Assembly: GCF_016860525.1 (NCBI RefSeq)
Contig: NZ_BNEA01000015.1
Span: forward strand, 3,906,001-3,970,000
Origin: Streptomyces rubradiris
GTDB lineage: Bacteria; Actinomycetota; Actinomycetes; Streptomycetales; Streptomycetaceae
Direction of reading: 5' to 3'
Length of the DNA stretch: 64,000 nucleotides
Part shown: positions 7,700 through 14,745 of the stretch, piece by piece
How positions within the stretch are numbered: the first letter of the stretch is position 1
Layout of the letters: every line of letters starts with the position of its first letter
Notes under the pieces: model-generated
The model's input: the letters and a program-made list of their open reading frames with translations, nothing else
The model's database searches: none
What the model was told of the DNA's origin: nothing
Made by a program: the position numbers and the translations under genes

Positions 7700-7903
7700 A
7701 TGGCTACTGGCACCGTGAAGTGGTTCAACGCGGAAAAGGGCTTCGGCTTCATCGAGCAGGACGGCGGCGGCGCCGACGTCTTCGCCCACTACTCGAACAT
7801 CGCCACCCAGGGCTTCCGCGAGCTGCTGGAAGGCCAGAAGGTGTCCTTCGACATCGCGCAGGGCCAGAAGGGCCCGACGGCCGAGAACATCATTCCCGCC
7901 TGA
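7700..7903 (+). CDS. CspA-family cold-shock protein
   Basis: A 67-residue single cold-shock domain, the full family length. RNP1 is KGFGFIEQ and RNP2 is DVFAHY, which bind single-stranded RNA or DNA; the start [18 protein letters not shown] is typical. It acts as an RNA chaperone in the cytoplasm. The ATG at 7700 follows CGAAGGAG with an ideal spacer. It is followed by a strong terminator and by a DEAD-box helicase gene, a pairing suited to RNA unfolding in the cold. It differs from the copy at 55327-55530 at 9 of 67 positions by my count. Confidence 0.97.
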   Translation: MATGTVKWFNAEKGFGFIEQDGGGADVFAHYSNIATQGFRELLEGQKVSFDIAQGQKGPTAENIIPA

Positions 7904-7932
7904 CCCGCGGGACTGACGCATACATCACAGCT

Positions 7933-7960
7933 GGGGCCCGCACCTTGGGGTGCGGGCCCC
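7933..7960 (+). terminator. Strong hairpin terminator after cold-shock gene
   Basis: A perfect 12-bp stem (7933-7944 with 7949-7960) closed by TTGG, 29 bases after the stop, followed by a short T-containing stretch. The second cold-shock gene has a similar hairpin at 55553-55581. It should separate cold-shock mRNA from helicase mRNA, or act as a partial terminator. Confidence 0.8.
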
Positions 7961-8082
7961 GGCTCGCTTTATTACCAGGGTGATTCGACCCTGTCATTTT
8001 CGGCCCGTTCTCGCGATTCTCTGCGCCGCTCGTACTGCCGCGGAAATTCCTTGATACGCGCCCGCATCGAGGAAGGTTCCGC

Positions 8083-9582
8083 ATGAACCGCACCCGTACC
8101 ACTCGCACCCGCACCACCGGCACCAGCCGCGGCTACGACCGCTTCGGCGGAAGTGGCACCGCCGGCCGCTCCGGCGGTCCGCGCCGCTCCGGCGGTAACG
8201 CCGACCGACGGCCCGCGCAGGGCGAGTTCGCGCCGCCGAAGACGGTCACACCGGCGCTGCCCGCCGTCGAGACGTTCGCCGATCTCGCCATGCCGGCGCC
8301 GCTGCTGGCCACGCTCGCCAAGGAAGGCGTGACCGTACCGTTCCCGATCCAGGCGGCGACCCTGCCGAACTCCCTGGCCGGCCGTGACGTACTCGGTCGT
8401 GGCCGTACCGGGTCGGGCAAGACCCTCGCCTTCGGCCTGGCGGCGCTGGCCCGTACGGCGGGCCGGCGTGCCGAGCCGCGCCGGCCGCTGGCCCTGGTCC
8501 TCGTCCCCACCCGGGAACTGGCCCAGCAGGTCACCGACGCGCTCGCGCCCTACGCCCGCTCCGTGAGCCTGCGGCTCGCCACCGTCGTCGGCGGGATGTC
8601 CATCGGCAGGCAGGCCGGTGCGCTGCGGACCGGCGCGGAGGTCGTCGTCGCGACGCCCGGCCGGCTCAAGGATCTCATCGACCGGGGCGACTGCCGGCTG
8701 GACGACGTCGCCGTGACCGTCCTCGACGAGGCCGACCAGATGACCGACATGGGCTTCATGCCCCAGGTCACCGCCCTGCTCGACCAGGTGCGCCCGGACG
8801 GCCAGCGGCTGTTGTTCTCGGCCACCCTGGACCGCAACGTCGATCTGCTCGTCCGCCGCTACCTGACCGACCCGGTGGTGCACTCCGTCGACCCGTCGGC
8901 CGGTGCCGTCACCACGATGGAGCACCACGTACTCCACGTGCACGAGACGGACAAGCACCGCACCACCACGGAGATCGCGGCCCGGGACGGCCGGGTGATC
9001 ATGTTCCTGGACACCAAGCACGCGGTGGACCGGCTGACCAAGCACCTGCTGAACAGCGGTGTCCGCGCCGCGGCCCTGCACGGTGGCCGATCCCAGCCGC
9101 AGCGCACCCGCACCCTGGCGCAGTTCAAGGACGGTCACGTCACCGTCCTGGTGGCCACCAACGTCGCGGCCCGCGGCATCCACGTCGACAGCCTCGACCT
9201 GGTCGTCAACGTGGACCCGCCCAGCGACCACAAGGACTACCTGCACCGCGGCGGCCGTACGGCCCGCGCCGGGGAGTCCGGCAGCGTCGTCACCCTGGTG
9301 ACCCCCGGCCAGCGTCGCGGCATGACCCGGCTGATGGCCTCGGCCGGCATCACCCCGCGGATCACCCCGGTCCGATCGGGCGAGGCGGAGCTGACCCGCA
9401 TCACCGGCGCCCAGGCGCCCTCCGGTATCCCGGTGGTCATCACCGCGCCGGTCGTGGAACGCCCCCGCCGCGCCTCGTCGCCGTCCCGGAACCGTAGGGG
9501 CGGCAGCGGCCAGGGCCGGCCCGCCGGCGCGGGAACGCGCCGCAGGGCGCAGCGGCGGCCCGGCAACGACTCGGCCGCCTAG
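8083..9582 (+). CDS. DEAD-box RNA helicase
   Basis: A 499-residue ATP-dependent RNA helicase. The first 65 residues are a basic, Thr/Arg/Gly-rich tail (TRTTRTRTTGTSRGYD). Then come the motifs in order: FPIQAATLPNSLAGRDVLGRGRTGSGKT (Q motif and Walker A), PTRELAQQV (Ia), TPGRL (Ib), VLDEADQM (II), SAT (III), ATNVAARGIHV and HRGGRTARAG (V, VI). The C-terminal 50 residues are basic and disordered. These proteins unwind RNA structures and often work with cold-shock proteins, as the neighbour suggests. Motif VI has HRGGRTARAG rather than the usual HRIGRTGRAG, also in its paralogue at 55748-57259, so this is a subfamily trait. Confidence 0.96.
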   Translation: MNRTRTTRTRTTGTSRGYDRFGGSGTAGRSGGPRRSGGNADRRPAQGEFAPPKTVTPALPAVETFADLAMPAPLLATLAKEGVTVPFPIQAATLPNSLAGRDVLGRGRTGSGKTLAFGLAALARTAGRRAEPRRPLALVLVPTRELAQQVTDALAPYARSVSLRLATVVGGMSIGRQAGALRTGAEVVVATPGRLKDLIDRGDCRLDDVAVTVLDEADQMTDMGFMPQVTALLDQVRPDGQRLLFSATLDRNVDLLVRRYLTDPVVHSVDPSAGAVTTMEHHVLHVHETDKHRTTTEIAARDGRVIMFLDTKHAVDRLTKHLLNSGVRAAALHGGRSQPQRTRTLAQFKDGHVTVLVATNVAARGIHVDSLDLVVNVDPPSDHKDYLHRGGRTARAGESGSVVTLVTPGQRRGMTRLMASAGITPRITPVRSGEAELTRITGAQAPSGIPVVITAPVVERPRRASSPSRNRRGGSGQGRPAGAGTRRRAQRRPGNDSAA

Positions 9583-9663
9583 CCCGGCGGGTTCCGGGAA
9601 GACCCTCGGTCTCCAGGGCCGCACGGGCCCCAGGCCGTCCCGCCTCTACCGAAGGAGACACCC

Positions 9664-10011
9664 TTGAGGCCAGCACGGACGCAGCACCGCATGCCGGACC
9701 CCGCCCCCGTGACCGCGGACGGGGACGTCGAAGGGCACGGGCCCCGGGTGTGGGACGGCATGACCGTCGAGGTGGCTCTGGCCGTCATGGCGGGCGCCCG
9801 GGTCGAGCACCTGACCGTGTGCGACGAGGACGACCGGAGCACGGGCCTGATCACCCGTGTCCGGCTCGCCGTGCTCCGCGACAGTTCCGCGTACACCGAC
9901 CGGATCCGGCTGCGGGACGTCCTCGACGGATCGCTGCCCGAGCCCTGCGCCCGCCCCGATGACGTCGGTGAGCACGGCCGGAGTCCGGGCGTGCTCGCCC
10001 TCTCGCACTGA
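9664..10011 (+). CDS. CBS-domain-like small protein
   Basis: A 115-residue protein. The start is taken as TTG at 9664 because AAGGAG lies 7 bases before it; the next in-frame ATG (9691) has no ribosome site. Residues 30-90 (MTVEVALAVMAGARVEHLTV, then GLITRVRLAVLRDSSAYTDRIRLRDVLDG) look like a single CBS motif, which in pairs binds adenosyl ligands. A single copy would need to dimerise. It lies between a DEAD-box helicase and the SCO5918-like gene, all in one direction, and is likely co-transcribed. The second copy of this block (54.7-57.6 kb) lacks it. Confidence 0.7.
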   Translation: MRPARTQHRMPDPAPVTADGDVEGHGPRVWDGMTVEVALAVMAGARVEHLTVCDEDDRSTGLITRVRLAVLRDSSAYTDRIRLRDVLDGSLPEPCARPDDVGEHGRSPGVLALSH

Positions 10012-10066
10012 TCCGCCTGGCCGGGCCGCCCCCTTCTCTTCCCCGACTTCTCCTCTGTGAGGCATC

Positions 10067-10387
10067 ATGCGCTGTGTCATCGCCCGGTACCCGTTCGACC
10101 TGACCAGAACCGGGGTGCTGGACTCGATGAAGGGCGTCAGGCCCGAGCCCGTCACGGGCGCGTCCGTGACCATCGGACGCCGTCGCTACCCCGTCAAGCA
10201 GGTCGGCCGGGTCCTCACCCGGCAGGACCCGCGTGACTTCAGCGCCGGCGAGGTCACCCGGGCCATGACGCGCCTTGGCTTCACCTGCCACGACGTGCCC
10301 AGGGTCGCACCCGTGGGCGCGGCCGGACCCGATGCGCTCCGGACCGCGTCGGCACTGCTCGGCGGTCCCGGACCCGTGGCCGTATGA
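10067..10387 (+). CDS. SCO5918-family small protein
   Basis: A 106-residue basic protein starting MRCVIARYPFDLT, with a central YPVKQVGRVLTRQDPRDFSAGEVTRAMTRLGF. It matches the protein at 57339-57638 over nearly its whole length. I recall this family from Streptomyces as SCO5918-like, a companion of a DEAD-box helicase and a cold-shock protein; its biochemical role is not established. The basic N-terminus and constant pairing with RNA helicases suggest RNA or ribosome binding, which is inference. The ATG at 10067 follows GTGAGG. A bidirectional terminator follows. Confidence 0.8.
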   Translation: MRCVIARYPFDLTRTGVLDSMKGVRPEPVTGASVTIGRRRYPVKQVGRVLTRQDPRDFSAGEVTRAMTRLGFTCHDVPRVAPVGAAGPDALRTASALLGGPGPVAV

Positions 10388-10417
10388 CGACGGGCGGGAA
10401 ACCGCCCTCGGTTTCCC

Positions 10418-10457
10418 GGTGGGGGCTCTTCCGACAGGTGTCGGAAGAGCCCCCACC
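10418..10457. terminator. Bidirectional hairpin terminator
   Basis: A perfect 19-bp inverted repeat (10418-10436 with 10439-10457). It lies between two convergent genes (SCO5918-like ending at 10387 and GvpU-like ending at 10515), so it can serve both strands. Confidence 0.85.
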
Positions 10458-10514
10458 GCTGTGTCGCCGTCCGCCCGGACACCGCGGGCCGGGCGAAGGG
10501 GCCCGGCCCGTGTC

Positions 10515-10889
10515 TCACCGGTCGGAGTAACTGAGGTCGCCCACGGACCACGCGCTGACGTCCTTGATGGCGACCCGGTACATGCCTCCCGTCTCCGGGA
10601 TGCCGAGACTGCCCTGGAGGATGCGGGCGAGGTGGAAGTGCAGATGCGTGGGCGCCTCGTCACGGCCGGGCCGGGACCCTCGTGGGTCACGGGAGAAGAC
10701 GCCCGCGAACGGGCCGAGACGGTCGGAGTCCTTCAGGACCTCCGCCACTCGCTCCCGCCACACGGCCTCGGGAGCCAACCGGCCGGTGATGACGGCGCCG
10801 CCGACGACCACGGTCAGCGACATCTGATTGCTTCGCTCGGACTCCACCGCGGCGGAGATGGCGACGAGCAGCTCATCAGGGTTAGACAT
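10515..10889 (-). CDS. GvpU-like gas-vesicle accessory protein
   Basis: A 124-residue protein beginning MSNPDELLVAISAAVES. The central SLTVVVGGAVITGRL and the later THLHFHLARI, then GGMYRVAIKDVSAWSVGDLS, resemble GvpU, a gas-vesicle accessory protein described from Bacillus megaterium, in which a beta-rich core is followed by a Trp-containing end. No other gvp gene is in this window, so its role here is uncertain. The ATG at 10889 lacks a good ribosome site. It is convergent with the SCO5918-like gene. The family call rests on pattern recognition alone. Confidence 0.55.
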   Translation of the reverse strand: MSNPDELLVAISAAVESERSNQMSLTVVVGGAVITGRLAPEAVWRERVAEVLKDSDRLGPFAGVFSRDPRGSRPGRDEAPTHLHFHLARILQGSLGIPETGGMYRVAIKDVSAWSVGDLSYSDR

Positions 10890-11264
10890 GACAGCAGAGC
10901 TTATGCGGCCCGGCCGCCCCCGCACCGCCCGCGGGGCAGGAAGTGGTCGCACGGACGACCGGACGCGGGCGCCGACCCATCGGCGAGGAGTCGGTCACGC
11001 AAGGATTCATGTGCCGTCGAATGAGTAAACCTATTTTTGTCACTGTAGATAGTTGTCGCTGACAGGAGTACGTTTCTCTCGTGGACATGGTCGAGCGAGA
11101 CCCGCCGGCCACGGACCGGCGGGTGGCAGCCTCCGCCCCGCCCGGCCGGACAGCGGAAACGGAAGGTCGGCACAGCAGCAGGGCCGGCAGATGGTTGAAT
11201 TTCCTTCGGGGCCCTGGTGCCGTACGGCGCCAGGGCCCCTCTACGCGTTGCACAGCGAGGTGAC
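10890..11264. other. Intergenic region with AT-rich promoter and attenuator-like hairpin
   Basis: 375 bases between the GvpU-like gene and the MerR-type gene. The patch 11025-11065 is AT-rich (CCTATTTTTGTCACTG) and a likely promoter for one or both divergent genes. A long hairpin lies 26 bases before the MerR-type ATG. No gene is supported. Confidence 0.5.
11208..11239 (+). promoter_or_regulatory. Hairpin in leader of MerR-type gene
   Basis: A 14-bp stem with one G-U pair (11208-11221 with 11226-11239) and a GTAC loop, ending 25 bases before the ATG at 11265. In this position it is either a terminator for a short upstream transcript or an attenuator of the MerR-type gene. Confidence 0.55.
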
Positions 11265-11609
11265 ATGACATCGGACAACCCTCTGAATGATCGTCTGGAC
11301 GACGACGACTACCCCGCGTACACCATGGGCCGGGCAGCCGAGATGCTCGGTACCACCCCGGCCTTCCTGCGGGCCATCGGTGAGGCTCGGCTGATCACCC
11401 CGCTCCGCTCGGAAGGAGGACACCGCCGGTACTCCCGCTACCAACTGCGGATCGCCGCCCGCGCCCGCGAGCTCGTCGACAGAGGGACCCCGATCGAGGC
11501 CGCGTGCCGCATCGTCATCCTCGAGGACCAGCTCGAGGAAGCGCAGCGCATCAACGCCGAGTACCGCCGTGCCGCCGGCGAATCGGCGGGCAGCACCGGC
11601 TCCGGCTGA
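11265..11609 (+). CDS. MerR-type helix-turn-helix protein
   Basis: A 114-residue DNA-binding protein. Residues 17-80 form a MerR-type winged helix: YTMGRAAEMLGTTPAFLRAI, then the wing LITPLRSEGGHRRYSRYQL and REL-type helix IAARARELVDRGTPIEAA. A coiled-coil-like tail (VILEDQLEEAQRINAEYRRA) should mediate dimerisation. No effector domain or metal-binding cysteines follow, so it resembles BldC-like or plain MerR-type regulators. The ATG at 11265 follows GCGAGG. A close paralogue at 54733-55071 also stands next to cold-shock genes, so this regulator type seems linked to that module. Confidence 0.88.
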   Translation: MTSDNPLNDRLDDDDYPAYTMGRAAEMLGTTPAFLRAIGEARLITPLRSEGGHRRYSRYQLRIAARARELVDRGTPIEAACRIVILEDQLEEAQRINAEYRRAAGESAGSTGSG

Positions 11610-11681
11610 CCCCACCCCGCCAGGGCCGCGCGACGGCGCTTTGCGACCCCGGGAACGGCTTCGGGCCTCGCACCGCGCCCA

Positions 11682-11990
11682 GTGCGGAAACCGCCAGGTC
11701 AACCGGGGCGCACTGAAGCCCAGCGCGCTGGAGACGGCGGAACTCCTGAACGACCTGGCGCAGTCGGCCCAGCACGCGGTCCTCGCCCGGCCCGACCCGC
11801 GCCTCGGCCGGCCTGCCGACCTGGTCGTCGCTCCGCGGGCGGGCACGCGCCCCACCCTGGAGCACGTCACCGGGCACCTGTGCGGCGAGGGCCTGGCGAC
11901 CCGCACACTCCCCGAGCGGCTCGTCGTCGTGGACCGCTGCCCACGACCGCGACCGGCGAGATCGCCCGCGCCCGCCCGCCGTCAAGCCGC
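11682..11990 (+). pseudogene. Remnant of acyl-CoA synthetase C-terminal domain
   Basis: The plus strand reads like the last ~100 residues of an AMP-binding acyl-CoA synthetase: VNRGALKPSALETAELL (equivalent of INRGGxKVSxxEVEELL), then ARPDPRLG, a run ending GTRPTLEHVTGHL, and LPERLVVVDRCPR. The next expected motif, TATGEIARA (the PRTxTGKIxR element with the catalytic Lys changed to Glu), is in the neighbouring frame. One missing base near 11946 explains the shift. There is no N-terminal AMP-binding domain upstream. Truncation plus frameshift plus loss of the Lys mark it as a decayed gene. It ends against the convergent LysR gene. Confidence 0.6.
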
Positions 11991-12854
11991 CAGTTGTCCG
12001 CGCAGTACCGTCTGCAACCCCACCAGGTTCGGGTTGGCCGAGTTGCGGTCCAGCCAGGTCATCGTGACCGCCGTGCGCAGGCGGGCGTCCTCCACCTCGA
12101 TCACCGCGACCTCGCGGCGGTCCGCCTGGGCCCGCACAGCGACGTGCGGCAGCAGGGCGCAGCCCATCCCCGCGGCCACGCACGCGCCGAGGGTGCCGAT
12201 GCTGGACACCTCCGCGACCGGTTCCTTGGCGGCGCCGGAGAAGGCGCCGTCGTACATCTCCCGGAAGCCGCAGCCCCGTTCGGTGGCCAGGAACGGCTCC
12301 TCGGCAAGGTCGGCGAGCGGTGCCCGGCCGCGCTCGGCCAGCGGATGGCCCGGTGGGACGATCACCACGAGCGGCTCCTCGGCGAGTGTCTCGGCCCGCA
12401 GCCCCGCGTCCGCCGGCGGGGCGCCGAAGGTCAGGCAGACGTCGACGTCACCGCGGCGCACCGCCTTGTACAGCTCCCCCCGGTTGCCCTGGGTGACGCG
12501 GACCCGCGCCTGCGGGTACAGCGAGCGGTAGCGCGCGAGCACGCCGGGCAGCAGATGCAGGCACACCGTCTCCAGCGCGCCCACCGCGACCTCCGCGCCG
12601 GGCCGGGACACCGCCCAGCGGGCCTCCTCCAGCAGCTTGAGGATGCGCTCGGTGTACTCCGACAGCACCATGCCCTGCGGGGTCAGCCGTACCCGCCGCT
12701 GGGACCGGTCGAGCAGGTCCACCCCCAGTTCGCGCTCCAGGGCCTGGATCTGGTCACTGACGCTGGACTGCGCGTAATGCAGTTCCCTGGCCGCCTGGGT
12801 GACGCTGAGCGTCCGGGCGACCGTCTCGAACGTCCGAAGATGTCGTAGCTCCAC
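11982..12854 (-). CDS. LysR-family transcriptional regulator
   Basis: A 290-residue LysR regulator. Residues 1-60 carry the winged helix (VELRHLRTFETVARTLSVTQ, then AARELHYAQSSVSDQIQALE), followed by the effector-binding domain (about 90-290). The GTG at 12854 is chosen because GGGGGAG precedes it by 7 bases; an ATG at 12881 has no ribosome site. It is divergent from the MFS exporter gene at 13025, the usual layout for a LysR protein that controls an efflux pump in response to the pump's substrate. The ligand cannot be read from sequence. Confidence 0.93.
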   Translation of the reverse strand: MELRHLRTFETVARTLSVTQAARELHYAQSSVSDQIQALERELGVDLLDRSQRRVRLTPQGMVLSEYTERILKLLEEARWAVSRPGAEVAVGALETVCLHLLPGVLARYRSLYPQARVRVTQGNRGELYKAVRRGDVDVCLTFGAPPADAGLRAETLAEEPLVVIVPPGHPLAERGRAPLADLAEEPFLATERGCGFREMYDGAFSGAAKEPVAEVSSIGTLGACVAAGMGCALLPHVAVRAQADRREVAVIEVEDARLRTAVTMTWLDRNSANPNLVGLQTVLRGQLAA

Positions 12855-13024
12855 GTCCTGGCTCCCCCTTGCTCGACCCATCGGCTGAGCCGATGTTACC
12901 CATAGGGAATTCCCGTCGTCACCAGCGGCAATTCACCTTTCCGGTCCGCTTGAATGGTTTGCGCCGCCCGCACAACTTCCTTTTCCGCGGCGGTAATTCG
13001 CGCTGTCCGACGAAGGAGAATCAC

Positions 13025-14434
13025 ATGTCGACGCAGGCGGAAACGCGCCGGGCCTCCGTCGCACCGGCACCAACCGACAAGCCCTCGCGGACCCTGCTGG
13101 CCGGTCTCTCGCTCGGCTACTTCATGGTCCTGCTGGACATGACGATCGTCTCGGTGGCACTGCCCGCCATCTCCACCAGCCTCCACGTCGGGCTGAGCGG
13201 TCTGCAGTGGGTCACCAACGGCTACACCATCACCTTCGCCGCCCTGCTGCTGACGGCCGGCTGGCTGTCGGACCGGCTCGGCGGGCGCCGGGTCTTCCTG
13301 TGGGGCCTGGCGGCCTTCGGCGTCCTCTCCGGTGTCAGTGCCGCCGCGAACACCCTCGGCGCGCTGGTCGCCCTGCGCCTGGCGCTCGGTGTGGCGGGGG
13401 CGCTGCTGCTGCCCGCCTCGCTTGCGGTGATCACCAACGCCTACGGCAACCCCGCCGACCGCGCCCGTGCCGTCGGCAACTGGGCCGCGATCACCGGGCT
13501 CGCCCTGGCCGCCGGGCCGCTGGTCGGCGGCGCGCTCACCGACACCGTCGGCTGGCGCGCGATCTTCCTCATCAACGTGCCGCTGGCGCTGGTCAGTTTC
13601 GTGATCACGATGCGCCTGGCCCCGGAGACCGCCATCAAGGAGCGCGGCGGCCTCGACGTCACCGGCCAGGTCGGCGCGGTCGTCGCGCTGGGCGCCCTGT
13701 CGTACGCGCTGATCGAGGGCCCGGCCAAGGGCTGGGGAGCCGGGGCGGTGGTCGCCGGCCTCGTGCTGGCCGCCGTGGCCGCCGCGGTGTTCGTCGCCGC
13801 CGAGTCGCGGGCCGGGGACGCGGCGATGCTGCCGCTGCGCATGTTCCGCAGCCGCGGCTTCTCCGCCGCGCTCGCCTCCGGTCTGCTCGCCAACTTCGGC
13901 CTGTCCGGGCTGCTGTTCGTGCTGTCGCTGTACTTCCAGGAGAGCCGCGGCTACTCCTCCTTCAGCGCCGGTCTGGCCTTCCTGCCGCTGACCCTGCCCA
14001 CCGCCTTCAACCCGATCTACACCGGGCGGCTGGTCGGCCGCATCGGCCCGCGCCGCCCCGCCACCACCGGGTTCGTCCTGATGGGCGTCGGCGCGCTGCT
14101 CCAGGCGCCGTTCACCGGCGACTCCGCCCTGGCCCCGACCGCCACCGTGGCCGGACTGCTCGCCTTCGGCTTCGGCGTCTCCTTCGCCCTGCCCGCGCTG
14201 GTGGCGGGCACGGCGAGTTCCGTACCGCCCGAGCTGGCCGGCATCGGGGCCGGCGCGCTCAACTCCGCCCGCCAGGTCGGCGCCTCCCTCGGTGTCGCCG
14301 TCCTCGGTGCGGTGCTCAACCTGTCCGCGACCAACGCCGGCGGCACCCGGTGGGCGCTCGTCGTCGGCGGACTGACCCTGCTGGCCGGGGCGCTGATCAC
14401 CGTGACGGGCCTGCGGGGCCGTACCGCGAGCTGA
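13025..14434 (+). CDS. MFS drug-efflux transporter, DHA2 family
   Basis: A 469-residue membrane exporter of the EmrB/QacA type, with about 14 hydrophobic segments. The first helix carries LGYFMVLLDMTIVSVALPAI (motif D1-like). The loop after helix 2 has GWLSDRLGGRRVFLWGLAAF (motif A). Helix 5 has an antiporter-type motif C region (NWAAITGLALAAGPLVGGALT). It should expel hydrophobic compounds using the proton gradient. The ATG at 13025 follows GAAGGAG. It is the partner of the divergent LysR gene. Confidence 0.94.
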   Translation: MSTQAETRRASVAPAPTDKPSRTLLAGLSLGYFMVLLDMTIVSVALPAISTSLHVGLSGLQWVTNGYTITFAALLLTAGWLSDRLGGRRVFLWGLAAFGVLSGVSAAANTLGALVALRLALGVAGALLLPASLAVITNAYGNPADRARAVGNWAAITGLALAAGPLVGGALTDTVGWRAIFLINVPLALVSFVITMRLAPETAIKERGGLDVTGQVGAVVALGALSYALIEGPAKGWGAGAVVAGLVLAAVAAAVFVAAESRAGDAAMLPLRMFRSRGFSAALASGLLANFGLSGLLFVLSLYFQESRGYSSFSAGLAFLPLTLPTAFNPIYTGRLVGRIGPRRPATTGFVLMGVGALLQAPFTGDSALAPTATVAGLLAFGFGVSFALPALVAGTASSVPPELAGIGAGALNSARQVGASLGVAVLGAVLNLSATNAGGTRWALVVGGLTLLAGALITVTGLRGRTAS

Positions 14435-14745
14435 ACCCGCCCCGGCCCCACGCGCGGCGCCCCTGCCCCAGCCACTGGAGGAGCATGGGCGACCGCGTCA
14501 CCGTACGCCCGTCCCCGGCCGGCCCGCCGGTCCCGCGCGTGGACGGGGGACGACCACCTCGCCTTCGTCACCTGGAAGCCCCGCGCCGCGCGGCTGCCCC
14601 GCCCTTTCCCGAACCGGGACACGGCTCATCGCCACCGCACCGGCTGGAATCAGCCAATGCGGAGAGAGGGAAAGGAAAGCCGAACGAACCGTCTTGGCCG
14701 GGGCGGGTGTCACCATGGGCGGAACGGCGGAGTTCAGGGGGGCGA
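14435..14745. other. Intergenic region before the caspase gene
   Basis: 311 bases. A good ribosome site (GGAGGAG) precedes an ATG at 14485, but the frame it opens is short on gene-like signal and runs into the caspase frame. A neighbouring frame reads DDHLAFVTWKPRAARLPRPF, which looks more protein-like, so a small frameshifted gene remnant is possible. I do not call a gene. The region should contain the promoter of the caspase operon. Confidence 0.35.

Noticed and set aside
11081..11263. 60-codon frame before the MerR-type gene as a leader peptide
   Set aside because: No ribosome site and it runs through the hairpin without a pattern typical of attenuation peptides.
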